Shown in pieces: positions 1 to 7,687 of a stretch of DNA of 64,000 bases. The stretch lies in contig NZ_JAWMTI010000007.1 of assembly GCF_036959255.1 (NCBI RefSeq), forward strand, positions 124,001 to 188,000. Reading direction: 5' to 3'. Numbering within the stretch: position 1 is the stretch's first letter; the number at the start of each line of letters is the position of its first letter. The position numbers and the translations under genes were made by a program. The stretch comes from Olivibacter sp036959255 (lineage in GTDB: Bacteria; Bacteroidota; Bacteroidia; Sphingobacteriales; Sphingobacteriaceae). The notes beneath the pieces were generated by a model. The model made no database searches. It had not been told where the DNA came from and saw nothing but the letters and a program-made list of their open reading frames with translations.

Positions 1-1329
1 AATGGCCTTTGCCGTCCGAAGCAACTGAAACCATCGATGATTTTCGAAAGCAACCTCTACCCGCTGCTCATGTGCAATTGCGTCACGAAGTGCGGCTTGA
101 CTTAAGTCCGATACGGGTTGTAATCCTGCTCTTGCACGTACTTGATTCAAATAAGGAGAAGGATCGCCCCCTTGTTCGTTGATGGCTTCAGCCAACATGA
201 GTAACACATACGCATATCGATAAATCGGCCAATTTTCATTGGCGCGGCCGTCCTCCAAAAATGGCGGATGGTAATATTTTTTAATAAAAGGAATTTTACC
301 ATCGAACGCTACCGCTTCTTGAAACGAAGCGTTCGAAGGATCATCGAATAATTGTATCGATGCCGCTCGGCGAACATCCCCTTCTTCATAAGCATTCCAT
401 ATACTGGGTGTCGGAATATTTGTTCCTCCTAACTTACCGGGAAAACCGGTGAGTTGCATTTTTCCATTGTTCGGACCAAAAACGAAAATAAAATTGCTCG
501 CCTCTGTTTGCAAGGCAGCGTCGTATTGAATAGAAAACACATCTTCCGCATTATTTTTCGTTGCCGGATTAAAGTTATCCGCATAATTTGGCAGTAAAGC
601 GTACTGGAGGGTCGTCACTTGTGTTAAAGTCGTAGCCGCTAATTCATATTCTTTCCTTGTCAAATAGACTTCACCTAACAACGTTAGCGCCGCACCTTTG
701 GTGGCACGCCCTCCTTCTGCGCCACTATACGATTCGGGCAAACTTTCTACAGCTCCTTGCACATCGCTAATAATCTGTTCGTAAACTGCATCAACCTCTG
801 CCCGCCCTTCGGAAAAAGCATGCTCAGGTTCGGCAACTTCGTGAATCAGCAAGGGAACTTTTCCAAAAAGACGAACTAAATAAAAATACTGCAACGCTCG
901 TAGAAATTTCGTTTCACCGATATATCGATTTTTTAATGTCTCATCCCCAAATGCCACGGCATCTACTCGATCTAAAATAACATTGGTTTGTTGGATATTA
1001 TCATATAAAATCCGCCAGCAAGTATTGACATAATTATTGGTGGAGGTAATCATGAACTCGTCAATCTCTTCCCTTTGCTGTGCTCCCCGATCCGTTTCAT
1101 CGAACTGATAATTCGTATTATCGGCCCGCATTTCGGTCAGCGCCCAAAAATCACTGGTATACAGTCCCTGCAAAGAGGCATAAGCGCCGTTTACAGCCCG
1201 TAAAATCTGACCTTCCGTTTGATAATAATTCTGATCACTTGAAAATGAGTAAGGTTCTACGTCCAGTAGGTTCTTACACGATGAGCTAAGTAATAGCAAA
1301 CATCCTACTATATATATTCTTATTTTCAT
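1..1329 (-). CDS. SusD/RagB-family outer-membrane lipoprotein, C-terminus cut by window edge
   Basis: Reading inward from the ATG at 1327-1329 the frame is open for 443 codons to the left edge. The product starts MKIRIYIVGCLLLLSSSCKN, a short hydrophobic signal with a lipobox (LSSSC), so it is a surface lipoprotein. The SusD hallmarks are present: ALTEMRADNTNY near residue 65, an INxTNxILDRVDA-like helix, and near the edge AHEQRVEVAFENHRWFQLLR, the conserved C-terminal SusD segment. About 50-60 residues are probably missing. SusD proteins cap the SusC transporter and bind the glycan. It follows the STN-type SusC by 18 bp and is surely co-transcribed with it. Family call is firm; the ligand is inferred only from the locus. 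Confidence 0.93.
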   Translation of the reverse strand, partial: MKIRIYIVGCLLLLSSSCKNLLDVEPYSFSSDQNYYQTEGQILRAVNGAYASLQGLYTSDFWALTEMRADNTNYQFDETDRGAQQREEIDEFMITSTNNYVNTCWRILYDNIQQTNVILDRVDAVAFGDETLKNRYIGETKFLRALQYFYLVRLFGKVPLLIHEVAEPEHAFSEGRAEVDAVYEQIISDVQGAVESLPESYSGAEGGRATKGAALTLLGEVYLTRKEYELAATTLTQVTTLQYALLPNYADNFNPATKNNAEDVFSIQYDAALQTEASNFIFVFGPNNGKMQLTGFPGKLGGTNIPTPSIWNAYEEGDVRRAASIQLFDDPSNASFQEAVAFDGKIPFIKKYYHPPFLEDGRANENWPIYRYAYVLLMLAEAINEQGGDPSPYLNQVRARAGLQPVSDLSQAALRDAIAHEQRVEVAFENHRWFQLLRTAKAI

Positions 1330-1347
1330 TAGAATAAATTTTAAAGT

Positions 1348-4300
1348 TTAAAAGGACACATTCGCTCCTAAGGTGAATATTCGGGGAACAGGGTAATTGG
1401 AGTAGTCGATCCCGGGTACCAGAGCCCCCGTGTCTTCCCGATTGTAATTCGTCCCTTCGGGATTGCCACTATATCCCGTAAACAGGAAGGCATTCTGGAC
1501 AGTACCGTATAAACGCACTTGTTGAATAAACTTATTTTTTCCTATACCGTTGGGAAGGGTATAACCCAACGTAATATTTCTTATCCAGGCGTAGTCTGTT
1601 TTCTCAACCGAATACGAATGGGTGTCCCGAAACATAACACGACCGCGGCCGGTACCGTTGGTAGTCGGCACCCTTCCACTACCTGGTTGTTCCGGCGATC
1701 GCCACCGATCGGCAATTTCTTTTCTGACATTGAACACCCCATCAATATTACCCGTATAAAAGTTCGTTGCTCGCAACATTTCTGCACCGACAGATCCCAC
1801 GACCAATACCCGAAAATCAAACTGCTTATATTTCAATGTATTGGTAACACCCCATGTAAAATCGGGATAAGGATTGCCGATAACGTCAAAATCTTCTACT
1901 GGTGTAATTTGTCCGTCACCATTTACATCTTTAAACCGCATATTACCCGGAATCGCTCCAGGAAAGGATGGATAGCGTTCCAAGTCGGCTTCGTCTTGAT
2001 AAATACCTTCTACCACATAGCCAAAGAGCATGCCTACCGGACTTCCAATTTTAGTGATGTTCGTTGGATTCCCTTCACTACTGGTTCCCGAGTAAATAGG
2101 GTCACTACTTCTACCTAATGCCAATACTTTATTGCGGTTGAAAGAGACGTTAATACTGGTACTCCAATTGAAATGATCTTTTGCAATATTCACCGAATTA
2201 ATGCCCAATTCAAGTCCTTGATTCAGGACATCACCCCTATTCTCCGTCACGGTGCTGAATCCGGAGGACTCCGGAATTTCAACATTCAGTAATAAATCCT
2301 GTGTATTGCGGTGATAATAATCAACACTGACGGTTAGCCGATTATCAAAGCCGACAAAGTCAATCCCCGTATTCAACTCCCGCATCTTTTCCCAGCCCAA
2401 ATTTGGATTCCCTAAGGTATTCATGATACGCCCACTCGCCAAGGTTCCATTAAACACGTAATCGTTGGTACCGATGTTGCTCATATAAGAATAATTTCCA
2501 ATATTGAAATTTCCCGTAAAGCCATAGGATGCACGAAGTTTAAGCTCATTCAACCAACTCACATTCTTTAGAAAATTTTCATTTGAAATCCGCCAACCCA
2601 AAGCCAGCGAGGGAAAAACACCCCAACGATTGTTGGAACCAAAACGAGACGATCCATCACTCCGAACGGTGGCGGTTACAAGGTATTTATCCAAATACGC
2701 ATAATTTGCCCGTGCCAGATACGAGATCAAGGACCAATCACTTTTATCCGTTCCGCCCGTAATACGTGCAGCAGCATTCAATGTTTCAATATCATCATCG
2801 GGGAATTGATTTCCCGTAAAATCAGCAGATTGATTTTTTTGGGATTGAACACTAAAACCCACAAGAGCGGTCAACGAATGTCCATTATCGGTATTGAGAT
2901 CGTAGTTCAACGTATTCTCGTTCAACCAGTTTAAGTATTTCGATTGAATGTAACGGCCACTGGGGACGGAAGGTGGTGCGGCATTCTGATTTCCTAAAAT
3001 CGAAGGACGGAAATATTCGCTGTTTCCATCTTCATAATCGACATTGAAGGTGGTTTTGAACCGTAGATTATTTAGAATACGATACTCAGCATAGGTATTC
3101 ATTAGCACCTTGATCCGACTTGCCTTATTGGTTGTTTCATTCAATACCATCACCGGATTGGGTACACCGAAAGTACCTGGCGACTGGATGTAGGCGTTGT
3201 AGCTGCCATCCGGATTATATACTGCCGGAATCGAACTGGCAATATCAAAACCTTCATCCCGTCCTTGCCCTCTTACTCCACCTCGGGTATAAGTTAAGGA
3301 AGGTGAGACATTCAATCCCACTTTAAACCGATCCGATAAATCGGCGTCCACATTGGTTCGGAGCGAAAAGCGGTCAAAACCCGTATTCAACATAACACCT
3401 TCCTGGTTGAAATACCCTGCTGAGATATAGGTTTTCATCTTCTCGGTTCCCCCTGAAACGCTCAAATTGATATCGGTCATGGGAGCCACACGGGTAACCT
3501 CATCGAACCAATTTGTACCCTTACCTATTAACTCAGGATTTCGGTAAAGTTCGGGGACATCTTCCAATGTGGGCTCACGACCTTCCTCAAAACGAATCTT
3601 ATCCATGATAGCCTCTTTACGCCATTGTGCAAATTCCTGTCCGTTCATCAAATCAGGGCGTCCTGTCTGCGGCACTTCCTGGAGGCCCGTACTGGCCGAT
3701 AATTGCACAGTCGGTTTTCCACTTGCTCCCCTTTTTGTTGTAATAATGATGACCCCATTTGCTCCCCGTGATCCATAAATTGCCGTTGCAGACGCATCCT
3801 TTAAGACAGTCATCGAAGCGATATCCTGAGGATTGAGTGCGCTCATCGGGTTGGATTGCTGATCAGATGATGAAGGAATCGGAAATCCGTCGATCACGTA
3901 TAAGGGTTCGCTACCCGCGCCGATTGCACCAATTCCCCTCACTTGTATTCGGGGACCTCCACCGGGAGTACCATTAGAAGTACTCACATTGACGCCCGAA
4001 ACTTGTCCGGTAAGAGCCTGATCTGGGCTGGATATGGCCTGTCCGCGCACATTTTCCATCGAAATAGGTGCAACCGATCCTGTAACATCTCTGCGTTGCT
4101 GACTTCCATAGCCAATAATGACGACTTCCTCCAGTCCTTCAAACGAAGCGTCCAGCACGACGTCAATTCGTTGTCCATCTCCCACGGATACCTCCTTTTC
4201 TTGAAAACCAATGTTCCGGAATACCAATACTTGTCCTGGGTTGGCTTGAATTTGATAGGCGCCATCGGTGTTGGTTGAGGTACCTTTAGCGGAACCTTTA

Positions 4301-4818
4301 ATGAGCACCGACACACTTGGAATTGGCAAACCCGCGGAGTCCGTAACAGTACCGGAAACGATATGCTCCTGCTGTATTACGGGCTGTTGCGATTCCGTGC
4401 TGGCCTGTCGCTTCTGAAGAACGATTAATTTGTCTTTGATTTGGAAGCTACAGGGTTGATCCCTAAAGATATAATTTAAGGCCGTTTCGACACTTACATT
4501 CTTCAGTGAAACACTAAGCGGTTTCATCAGCTCGATATCATTTTTTTTATAAAAGAAGGTATACCCCGTTTGCTGTTCTATATTGACCAGCAATTGAGCT
4601 ACTGTTGCATTTTCCCGGTTTAAGCTAACCTTCTGCGCCAGTATCTTTTCAGCAACTGCCGTTTGCAAACATGCGGTGGTTAATACCACGAGCCACATAT
4701 TCATAAAAAAAAGCTTTTTTAGATCTATAAACCAGCGCTTTTCTGCTAATAAAATATCCTTCGCGCTGATGCACAGACTGCACAGACACAGTCCTTTGTC
4801 AAATTGATTAATTTGCAT
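1348..4818 (-). CDS. SusC/RagA TonB-dependent transporter with N-terminal STN signalling domain
   Basis: 1156-residue outer-membrane TonB-dependent importer. A hydrophobic export segment lies near residues 38-56, then an STN (secretin/TonB short N-terminal) domain at about 64-135, a CarboxypepD_reg-like beta-sandwich at about 152-224, a TonB-box-like EEVVIIGYG at 230, a plug domain, and a beta-barrel ending in aromatic NVSF. It carries a calcium-loop-like DVNGDG motif in the barrel. It is the only one of the five SusC proteins here with an STN domain, which is the part that contacts a FecR anti-sigma factor; the FecR and ECF sigma genes lie directly upstream. Expected role: oligosaccharide import plus transenvelope signalling to that sigma factor. 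The 188-bp leader carries a convergent antisense RNA signal. Confidence 0.95.
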   Translation of the reverse strand: MQINQFDKGLCLCSLCISAKDILLAEKRWFIDLKKLFFMNMWLVVLTTACLQTAVAEKILAQKVSLNRENATVAQLLVNIEQQTGYTFFYKKNDIELMKPLSVSLKNVSVETALNYIFRDQPCSFQIKDKLIVLQKRQASTESQQPVIQQEHIVSGTVTDSAGLPIPSVSVLIKGSAKGTSTNTDGAYQIQANPGQVLVFRNIGFQEKEVSVGDGQRIDVVLDASFEGLEEVVIIGYGSQQRRDVTGSVAPISMENVRGQAISSPDQALTGQVSGVNVSTSNGTPGGGPRIQVRGIGAIGAGSEPLYVIDGFPIPSSSDQQSNPMSALNPQDIASMTVLKDASATAIYGSRGANGVIIITTKRGASGKPTVQLSASTGLQEVPQTGRPDLMNGQEFAQWRKEAIMDKIRFEEGREPTLEDVPELYRNPELIGKGTNWFDEVTRVAPMTDINLSVSGGTEKMKTYISAGYFNQEGVMLNTGFDRFSLRTNVDADLSDRFKVGLNVSPSLTYTRGGVRGQGRDEGFDIASSIPAVYNPDGSYNAYIQSPGTFGVPNPVMVLNETTNKASRIKVLMNTYAEYRILNNLRFKTTFNVDYEDGNSEYFRPSILGNQNAAPPSVPSGRYIQSKYLNWLNENTLNYDLNTDNGHSLTALVGFSVQSQKNQSADFTGNQFPDDDIETLNAAARITGGTDKSDWSLISYLARANYAYLDKYLVTATVRSDGSSRFGSNNRWGVFPSLALGWRISNENFLKNVSWLNELKLRASYGFTGNFNIGNYSYMSNIGTNDYVFNGTLASGRIMNTLGNPNLGWEKMRELNTGIDFVGFDNRLTVSVDYYHRNTQDLLLNVEIPESSGFSTVTENRGDVLNQGLELGINSVNIAKDHFNWSTSINVSFNRNKVLALGRSSDPIYSGTSSEGNPTNITKIGSPVGMLFGYVVEGIYQDEADLERYPSFPGAIPGNMRFKDVNGDGQITPVEDFDVIGNPYPDFTWGVTNTLKYKQFDFRVLVVGSVGAEMLRATNFYTGNIDGVFNVRKEIADRWRSPEQPGSGRVPTTNGTGRGRVMFRDTHSYSVEKTDYAWIRNITLGYTLPNGIGKNKFIQQVRLYGTVQNAFLFTGYSGNPEGTNYNREDTGALVPGIDYSNYPVPRIFTLGANVSF

Positions 4819-4825
4819 AATTTTG
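4795..4825 (+). promoter_or_regulatory. Putative plus-strand promoter opposing susC
   Basis: TTTG at 4795-4798, a 19-bp spacer, then TAATTTTG at 4818-4825 match the Bacteroidota -33/-7 consensus (TTTG, TAnnTTTG) exactly. It points away from any annotated plus-strand gene and overlaps the susC start codon on the other strand. Transcription would begin near 4832 and run into the terminator at 4905-4938. Confidence 0.6.
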
Positions 4826-4831
4826 CAAGGT

Positions 4832-4938
4832 TTGTGGTTTATCTTGGTTAAAGAAAATAGCTCGTCACGCTATGAATAATTGACACAGATTTACCCTCAT
4901 CGAGACCGATAGTGCTCGCAACACTATCGGTTTTTTTT
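4832..4938 (+). ncRNA. Putative antisense small RNA over the susC leader
   Basis: A consensus promoter (4795-4825) and a strong intrinsic terminator (4905-4938) on the plus strand enclose about 105 nt with no plausible reading frame. The transcript would be fully antisense to the 5' leader of the STN-type susC, between that gene and the FecR gene. This is the position known for DonS-type cis-antisense RNAs in Bacteroides polysaccharide loci, which repress their susC. The sequence shows the signals; transcription and function are inferred. Confidence 0.55.
4905..4938 (+). terminator. Strong intrinsic terminator, plus strand only
   Basis: A perfect 10-bp stem (ACCGATAGTG / CACTATCGGT) with a 7-nt loop is followed by eight T residues. 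The minus-strand side has no T tract, so it does not serve the flanking minus-strand FecR or SusC genes. With no plus-strand protein gene before it, it most likely ends an antisense RNA. Confidence 0.8.
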
Positions 4939-5006
4939 GTAAATCGGCTTCTTCGATATTAGTCGCTAAACGTCATACATAATTCCTCCTTTCTTCAATT
5001 GAATAA

Positions 5007-6185
5007 TTATATAATGATTAACTTTTTTCCCTCGATCTTACACTTCACCCCAACCGTCTCCAATATGCCGATCGCTTCTGTTAGACTTAGGGATCGTGGA
5101 ATTTTACCAACGTAAGTCTCTGCAAATTGCTTTCTCTCATATATCACTTCCAGTCCATACCAACGTGCAAATTGTTTTAATACACTTTGAATATCCGAAT
5201 CATGGAAGCTGAAATAGCCCTTTTTCCAGGAAATAACCTCCGAGGCATCTACGCTTCTAACGTTGATTTTTGATGCCTGATGACTCACCTTTGCTTGCTG
5301 ATTTGGTTTTAGAATAGCCTCCACATCGGTATGCGTTTGCTTCACCTTAACGGAACCCTTAACAAGCGTTGTACGGGCCCATTTATCATCGTGATACGCA
5401 TCGATATTAAATTCGGTACCCAATACGTATACCTCCTGTTGTCGGGTTTCAACAACAAAGGGAATCAGGTCGCTCTTACCGTCGCGGTTCACGGCGAAGT
5501 AAGCCTCTCCATCCAAGCGAACGCGGCGTTCAGATTTAGAATGAAATGAAAAACTAATTTCCGATGCGGCATTCAACCACACGGTACTCCCATCAGCCAA
5601 TACTAGCTTATAATCTTTACCAATCGGTGTTCTTACAATCGTATGATAGGGTTGATCTCGAGCTGTTACATCGCTTCGTTTGTTCATGCAACGTATGACG
5701 TTGGTATCAAGCTTATGAATAACGATCCCTTCCATATTTAGCTCGGTTCCTGTTGGCAAATCATCCAGATTAACCGCTTCTCCGTTAGGTAAGCGCATCA
5801 TCGTCTTATCCTGATTCCATGCCAGCTTCCCCTGTTTGATGGATACCGCTTTTTTTGCGACTTCCTGCTTTTCTGCATTTGGTTTATTAACATACATTAA
5901 AGCACCGACGATCATAAGACAGACGATGGATGCGGCCACAAAAATTAAACGCTTATCTAACCAAATACGCCTTGTCCTTGTATCGTTTAAAGAGGTTAAG
6001 CCCTTAATTTTATCAAATAATTGTTTACGATACGCCGCTTCACTACCTGCGAATTTTGATCGAATAATAAGCTCTTCATCCTGCCCTTCATTATACCAGT
6101 CAGCAAATTCCTTCTTTTCATCTTCCGTGATGGTATTATTTAACCACTTCGCCGCTAGCTCCTGATATCGCGTATTTTCTTTCAT
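5007..6185 (-). CDS. FecR-family anti-sigma factor
   Basis: 392 residues. A cytoplasmic N-terminal region (about 1-78, with the anti-sigma motif area AAKWLNNTITEDEKKEFADW) is followed by one membrane helix at about 80-99, a periplasmic FecR domain at about 180-285 (PIGKDYKLVLADGSTVWLNA, then RRVRLDGEAYFAV) and a C-terminal secretin-like DUF4974 region (GYFSFHDSDIQSVLKQFARWYG). FecR proteins hold the ECF sigma factor until the STN domain of a loaded SusC signals through the periplasm. It lies 108 bp after the sigma gene and 188 bp before the STN-type susC. The classic order sigma-fecR-susC-susD is intact. Call is firm. Confidence 0.95.
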   Translation of the reverse strand: MKENTRYQELAAKWLNNTITEDEKKEFADWYNEGQDEELIIRSKFAGSEAAYRKQLFDKIKGLTSLNDTRTRRIWLDKRLIFVAASIVCLMIVGALMYVNKPNAEKQEVAKKAVSIKQGKLAWNQDKTMMRLPNGEAVNLDDLPTGTELNMEGIVIHKLDTNVIRCMNKRSDVTARDQPYHTIVRTPIGKDYKLVLADGSTVWLNAASEISFSFHSKSERRVRLDGEAYFAVNRDGKSDLIPFVVETRQQEVYVLGTEFNIDAYHDDKWARTTLVKGSVKVKQTHTDVEAILKPNQQAKVSHQASKINVRSVDASEVISWKKGYFSFHDSDIQSVLKQFARWYGLEVIYERKQFAETYVGKIPRSLSLTEAIGILETVGVKCKIEGKKLIII

Positions 6186-6293
6186 TGTAAATAATTGGTC
6201 TTTATAGGATGTCCTTTGTGGAAAAGAAATCCCTTACTTTGATTAAAAAAAAATTTAAAAATATTTTTGTACTGCTGAGGTGCGCAGCATTGG

Positions 6294-6860
6294 TTATAGA
6301 AGGGTAAATATAAAATGGCTTAATTTCGCACGTAGAACACGTATTGCTTTGCCCATATGGGCTTCCACAGTCTTCTCACTAATCTGTAATTCTTCGGCAA
6401 TTTGTTTTTGAGAATAACCAAGATCTCGACTTAATTTGAAGACCAACCTGCATTTTTCGGGCAGATCGCGTACATAGCGATTTAATTGATGAAAGAGTTC
6501 ATTAAACTGTAACCATTCTTGCGTCGAATTGTCGACAAAATTACTGGACACCAAGCTGTTAATATAGTGCTGTTTATTAAAATATTTATCCAACACTTTG
6601 ATGACGCGATATTTAACCGATACCGCTAAATAATTGCCCAATGAAGTATGAATTTCCAATTCTTGTCGCCGATTCCAAAGATTCACAAAAATATCCTGTA
6701 CGATTTCTTCCGCATCTTCAAATCTTTCCACTTTGTTACTGGCAACCGTTAAAAGTTTTTTCCAATAACGATTATAGACCTCCGTAAAAGCTTCTTGGTC
6801 ATTATTTGTTAAACGCGTTACCAAATCTATATCTGACAGGTTTTTATAAATTGGCTTCAT
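6294..6860 (-). CDS. ECF RNA polymerase sigma-70 factor
   Basis: 188 residues, normal length for the Bacteroidota FecI-like group. Region 2 is seen at about 20-85 (DQEAFTEVYNRYWKKLL, then EEIVQDIFVNLWNRR) and region 4 near the C-terminus with the helix-turn-helix YSQKQIAEELQISEKTVEAH. It should drive the STN-type susC and partner susD once FecR releases it. Its own promoter region carries the direct-repeat operator shared by seven other units here, and a perfect TAGCTTTG -7 element at 6883-6890. The sigma circuit therefore appears to sit under the locus-wide activator rather than standing alone. Confidence 0.95.
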   Translation of the reverse strand: MKPIYKNLSDIDLVTRLTNNDQEAFTEVYNRYWKKLLTVASNKVERFEDAEEIVQDIFVNLWNRRQELEIHTSLGNYLAVSVKYRVIKVLDKYFNKQHYINSLVSSNFVDNSTQEWLQFNELFHQLNRYVRDLPEKCRLVFKLSRDLGYSQKQIAEELQISEKTVEAHMGKAIRVLRAKLSHFIFTLL

Positions 6861-6882
6861 TATTGGCTAACTCGGTGGAAAG

Positions 6883-6926
6883 CAAAGCTACTAAAAACGG
6901 TTAGACTGCTATCCTGTACCGTCCTG
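6883..6926 (-). promoter_or_regulatory. Operator 1 and promoter of the ECF sigma gene
   Basis: On the minus strand CAGGAC-N4-CAGGATAGC (plus 6908-6926) has half-sites 10 bp apart. A perfect TAGCTTTG -7 box follows at plus 6883-6890. The start codon is at 6860, giving a short leader of roughly 15-20 nt. It matches the same arrangement before seven other units. Confidence 0.65.
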
Positions 6927-7136
6927 ATTTAAGCGTCTCTAAAACATTTATTTAAGCGATCAGCTCATTTTCCCCGCTCAATATTGACTGATTGGCTAAT
7001 TAGCTACTTCCCTACTCAACGATTTAACTACATTACTATTTACCTACTTAGGCCATCCCCGTGATAGCCGTACGAGATACGTACTAAAGAAAAGCAATGG
7101 AACAGGGATGGAAATAAAAGGGATAACGGAGGACAG

Positions 7137-7191
7137 GTGGATGTAACGTGGATATAACGTGGACTTGACGTGGATTTCACGTGGACTTCTA
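7137..7191. repeat. Five tandem copies of an 11-bp repeat
   Basis: Units start at 7137, 7148, 7159, 7170 and 7181, each beginning GTGGA, with consensus near GTGGATTTAAC. The 11-bp period is not a multiple of three and no gene covers it, so it is not coding. It lies in the 827-bp spacer upstream of the sigma gene. It is either a protein-binding array with near-helical phasing or a minisatellite. The rest of 6930-7320 shows only AT-rich sequence and stop-rich octamer repeats near 6968-7045. Confidence 0.75.
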
Positions 7192-7328
7192 GATTGTAAA
7201 CTTTCAGGAAAAGACGGTTTTTGATCGGTTGATTCGGTGTAGGAGATTCTTTACAAAGATACGAAAATTCTTGCTATTGTATAGAGAAGAAAAGCTCGAG
7301 TGTTGTATATAAAGAAAGGTTTGCTTTA

Positions 7329-7685
7329 GTCACTTTTTTCCGCAAAAAGTAACCAAAAACTCCTCGCTTGGAACTTTGCTACAAGCGGTAGTGCATCAAC
7401 GTGCAAACCGCAAATTTCCTAGGCGATATTTCAGTAGAACGGAGGGCTTTTGCGGGCAGCTGGTAAGCCCTGTGCGTGGGAAGAATGGCCTTGGAGGATA
7501 CCGAGGCAACGAGCAGCAAAGCATTTGCACGTCCGTTCATATTGCAATACCCAAGCGGATTGAGGAAGTGAAACGGCTCCAATACGCGCCGGTAATGCTT
7601 TGCAATCAGGTGCAAGGTACCCTACACTAGCCTTGATTTTGCTCAACTTTTATCAAGAAAAGTTGAATAAAAAAACCTTCCTTTT
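7329..7685 (-). repeat. Dispersed intergenic repeat, copy A
   Basis: About 350 bp matching copies B and C but in the opposite orientation. It begins 3 bp past the GH78 stop codon. The gene-proximal end has the inverted repeat CAACTTTT...AAAAGTTG and the distal end has GTCACTTTTT / AAAAAGTAAC around a CCGC loop. An internal 9-bp inverted repeat (7516-7524 and 7595-7603) could pair at long range. Short frames inside it look like VGYLAPDCKA..., but the equivalent frame in copy B has stops, so it is treated as non-coding. The proximal hairpin could double as a terminator for GH78. Confidence 0.8.
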
Positions 7686-7687
7686 CC

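Noticed and set aside
1519..2118. Plus-strand frame of 199 codons inside susC
   Set aside because: It is the reverse shadow of a well-supported TonB-dependent transporter and has no recognisable domain. The same holds for the other frames opposite or inside annotated genes.
7137..7191. CRISPR-like array
   Set aside because: Units are 11 bp without spacers and no cas genes are present.
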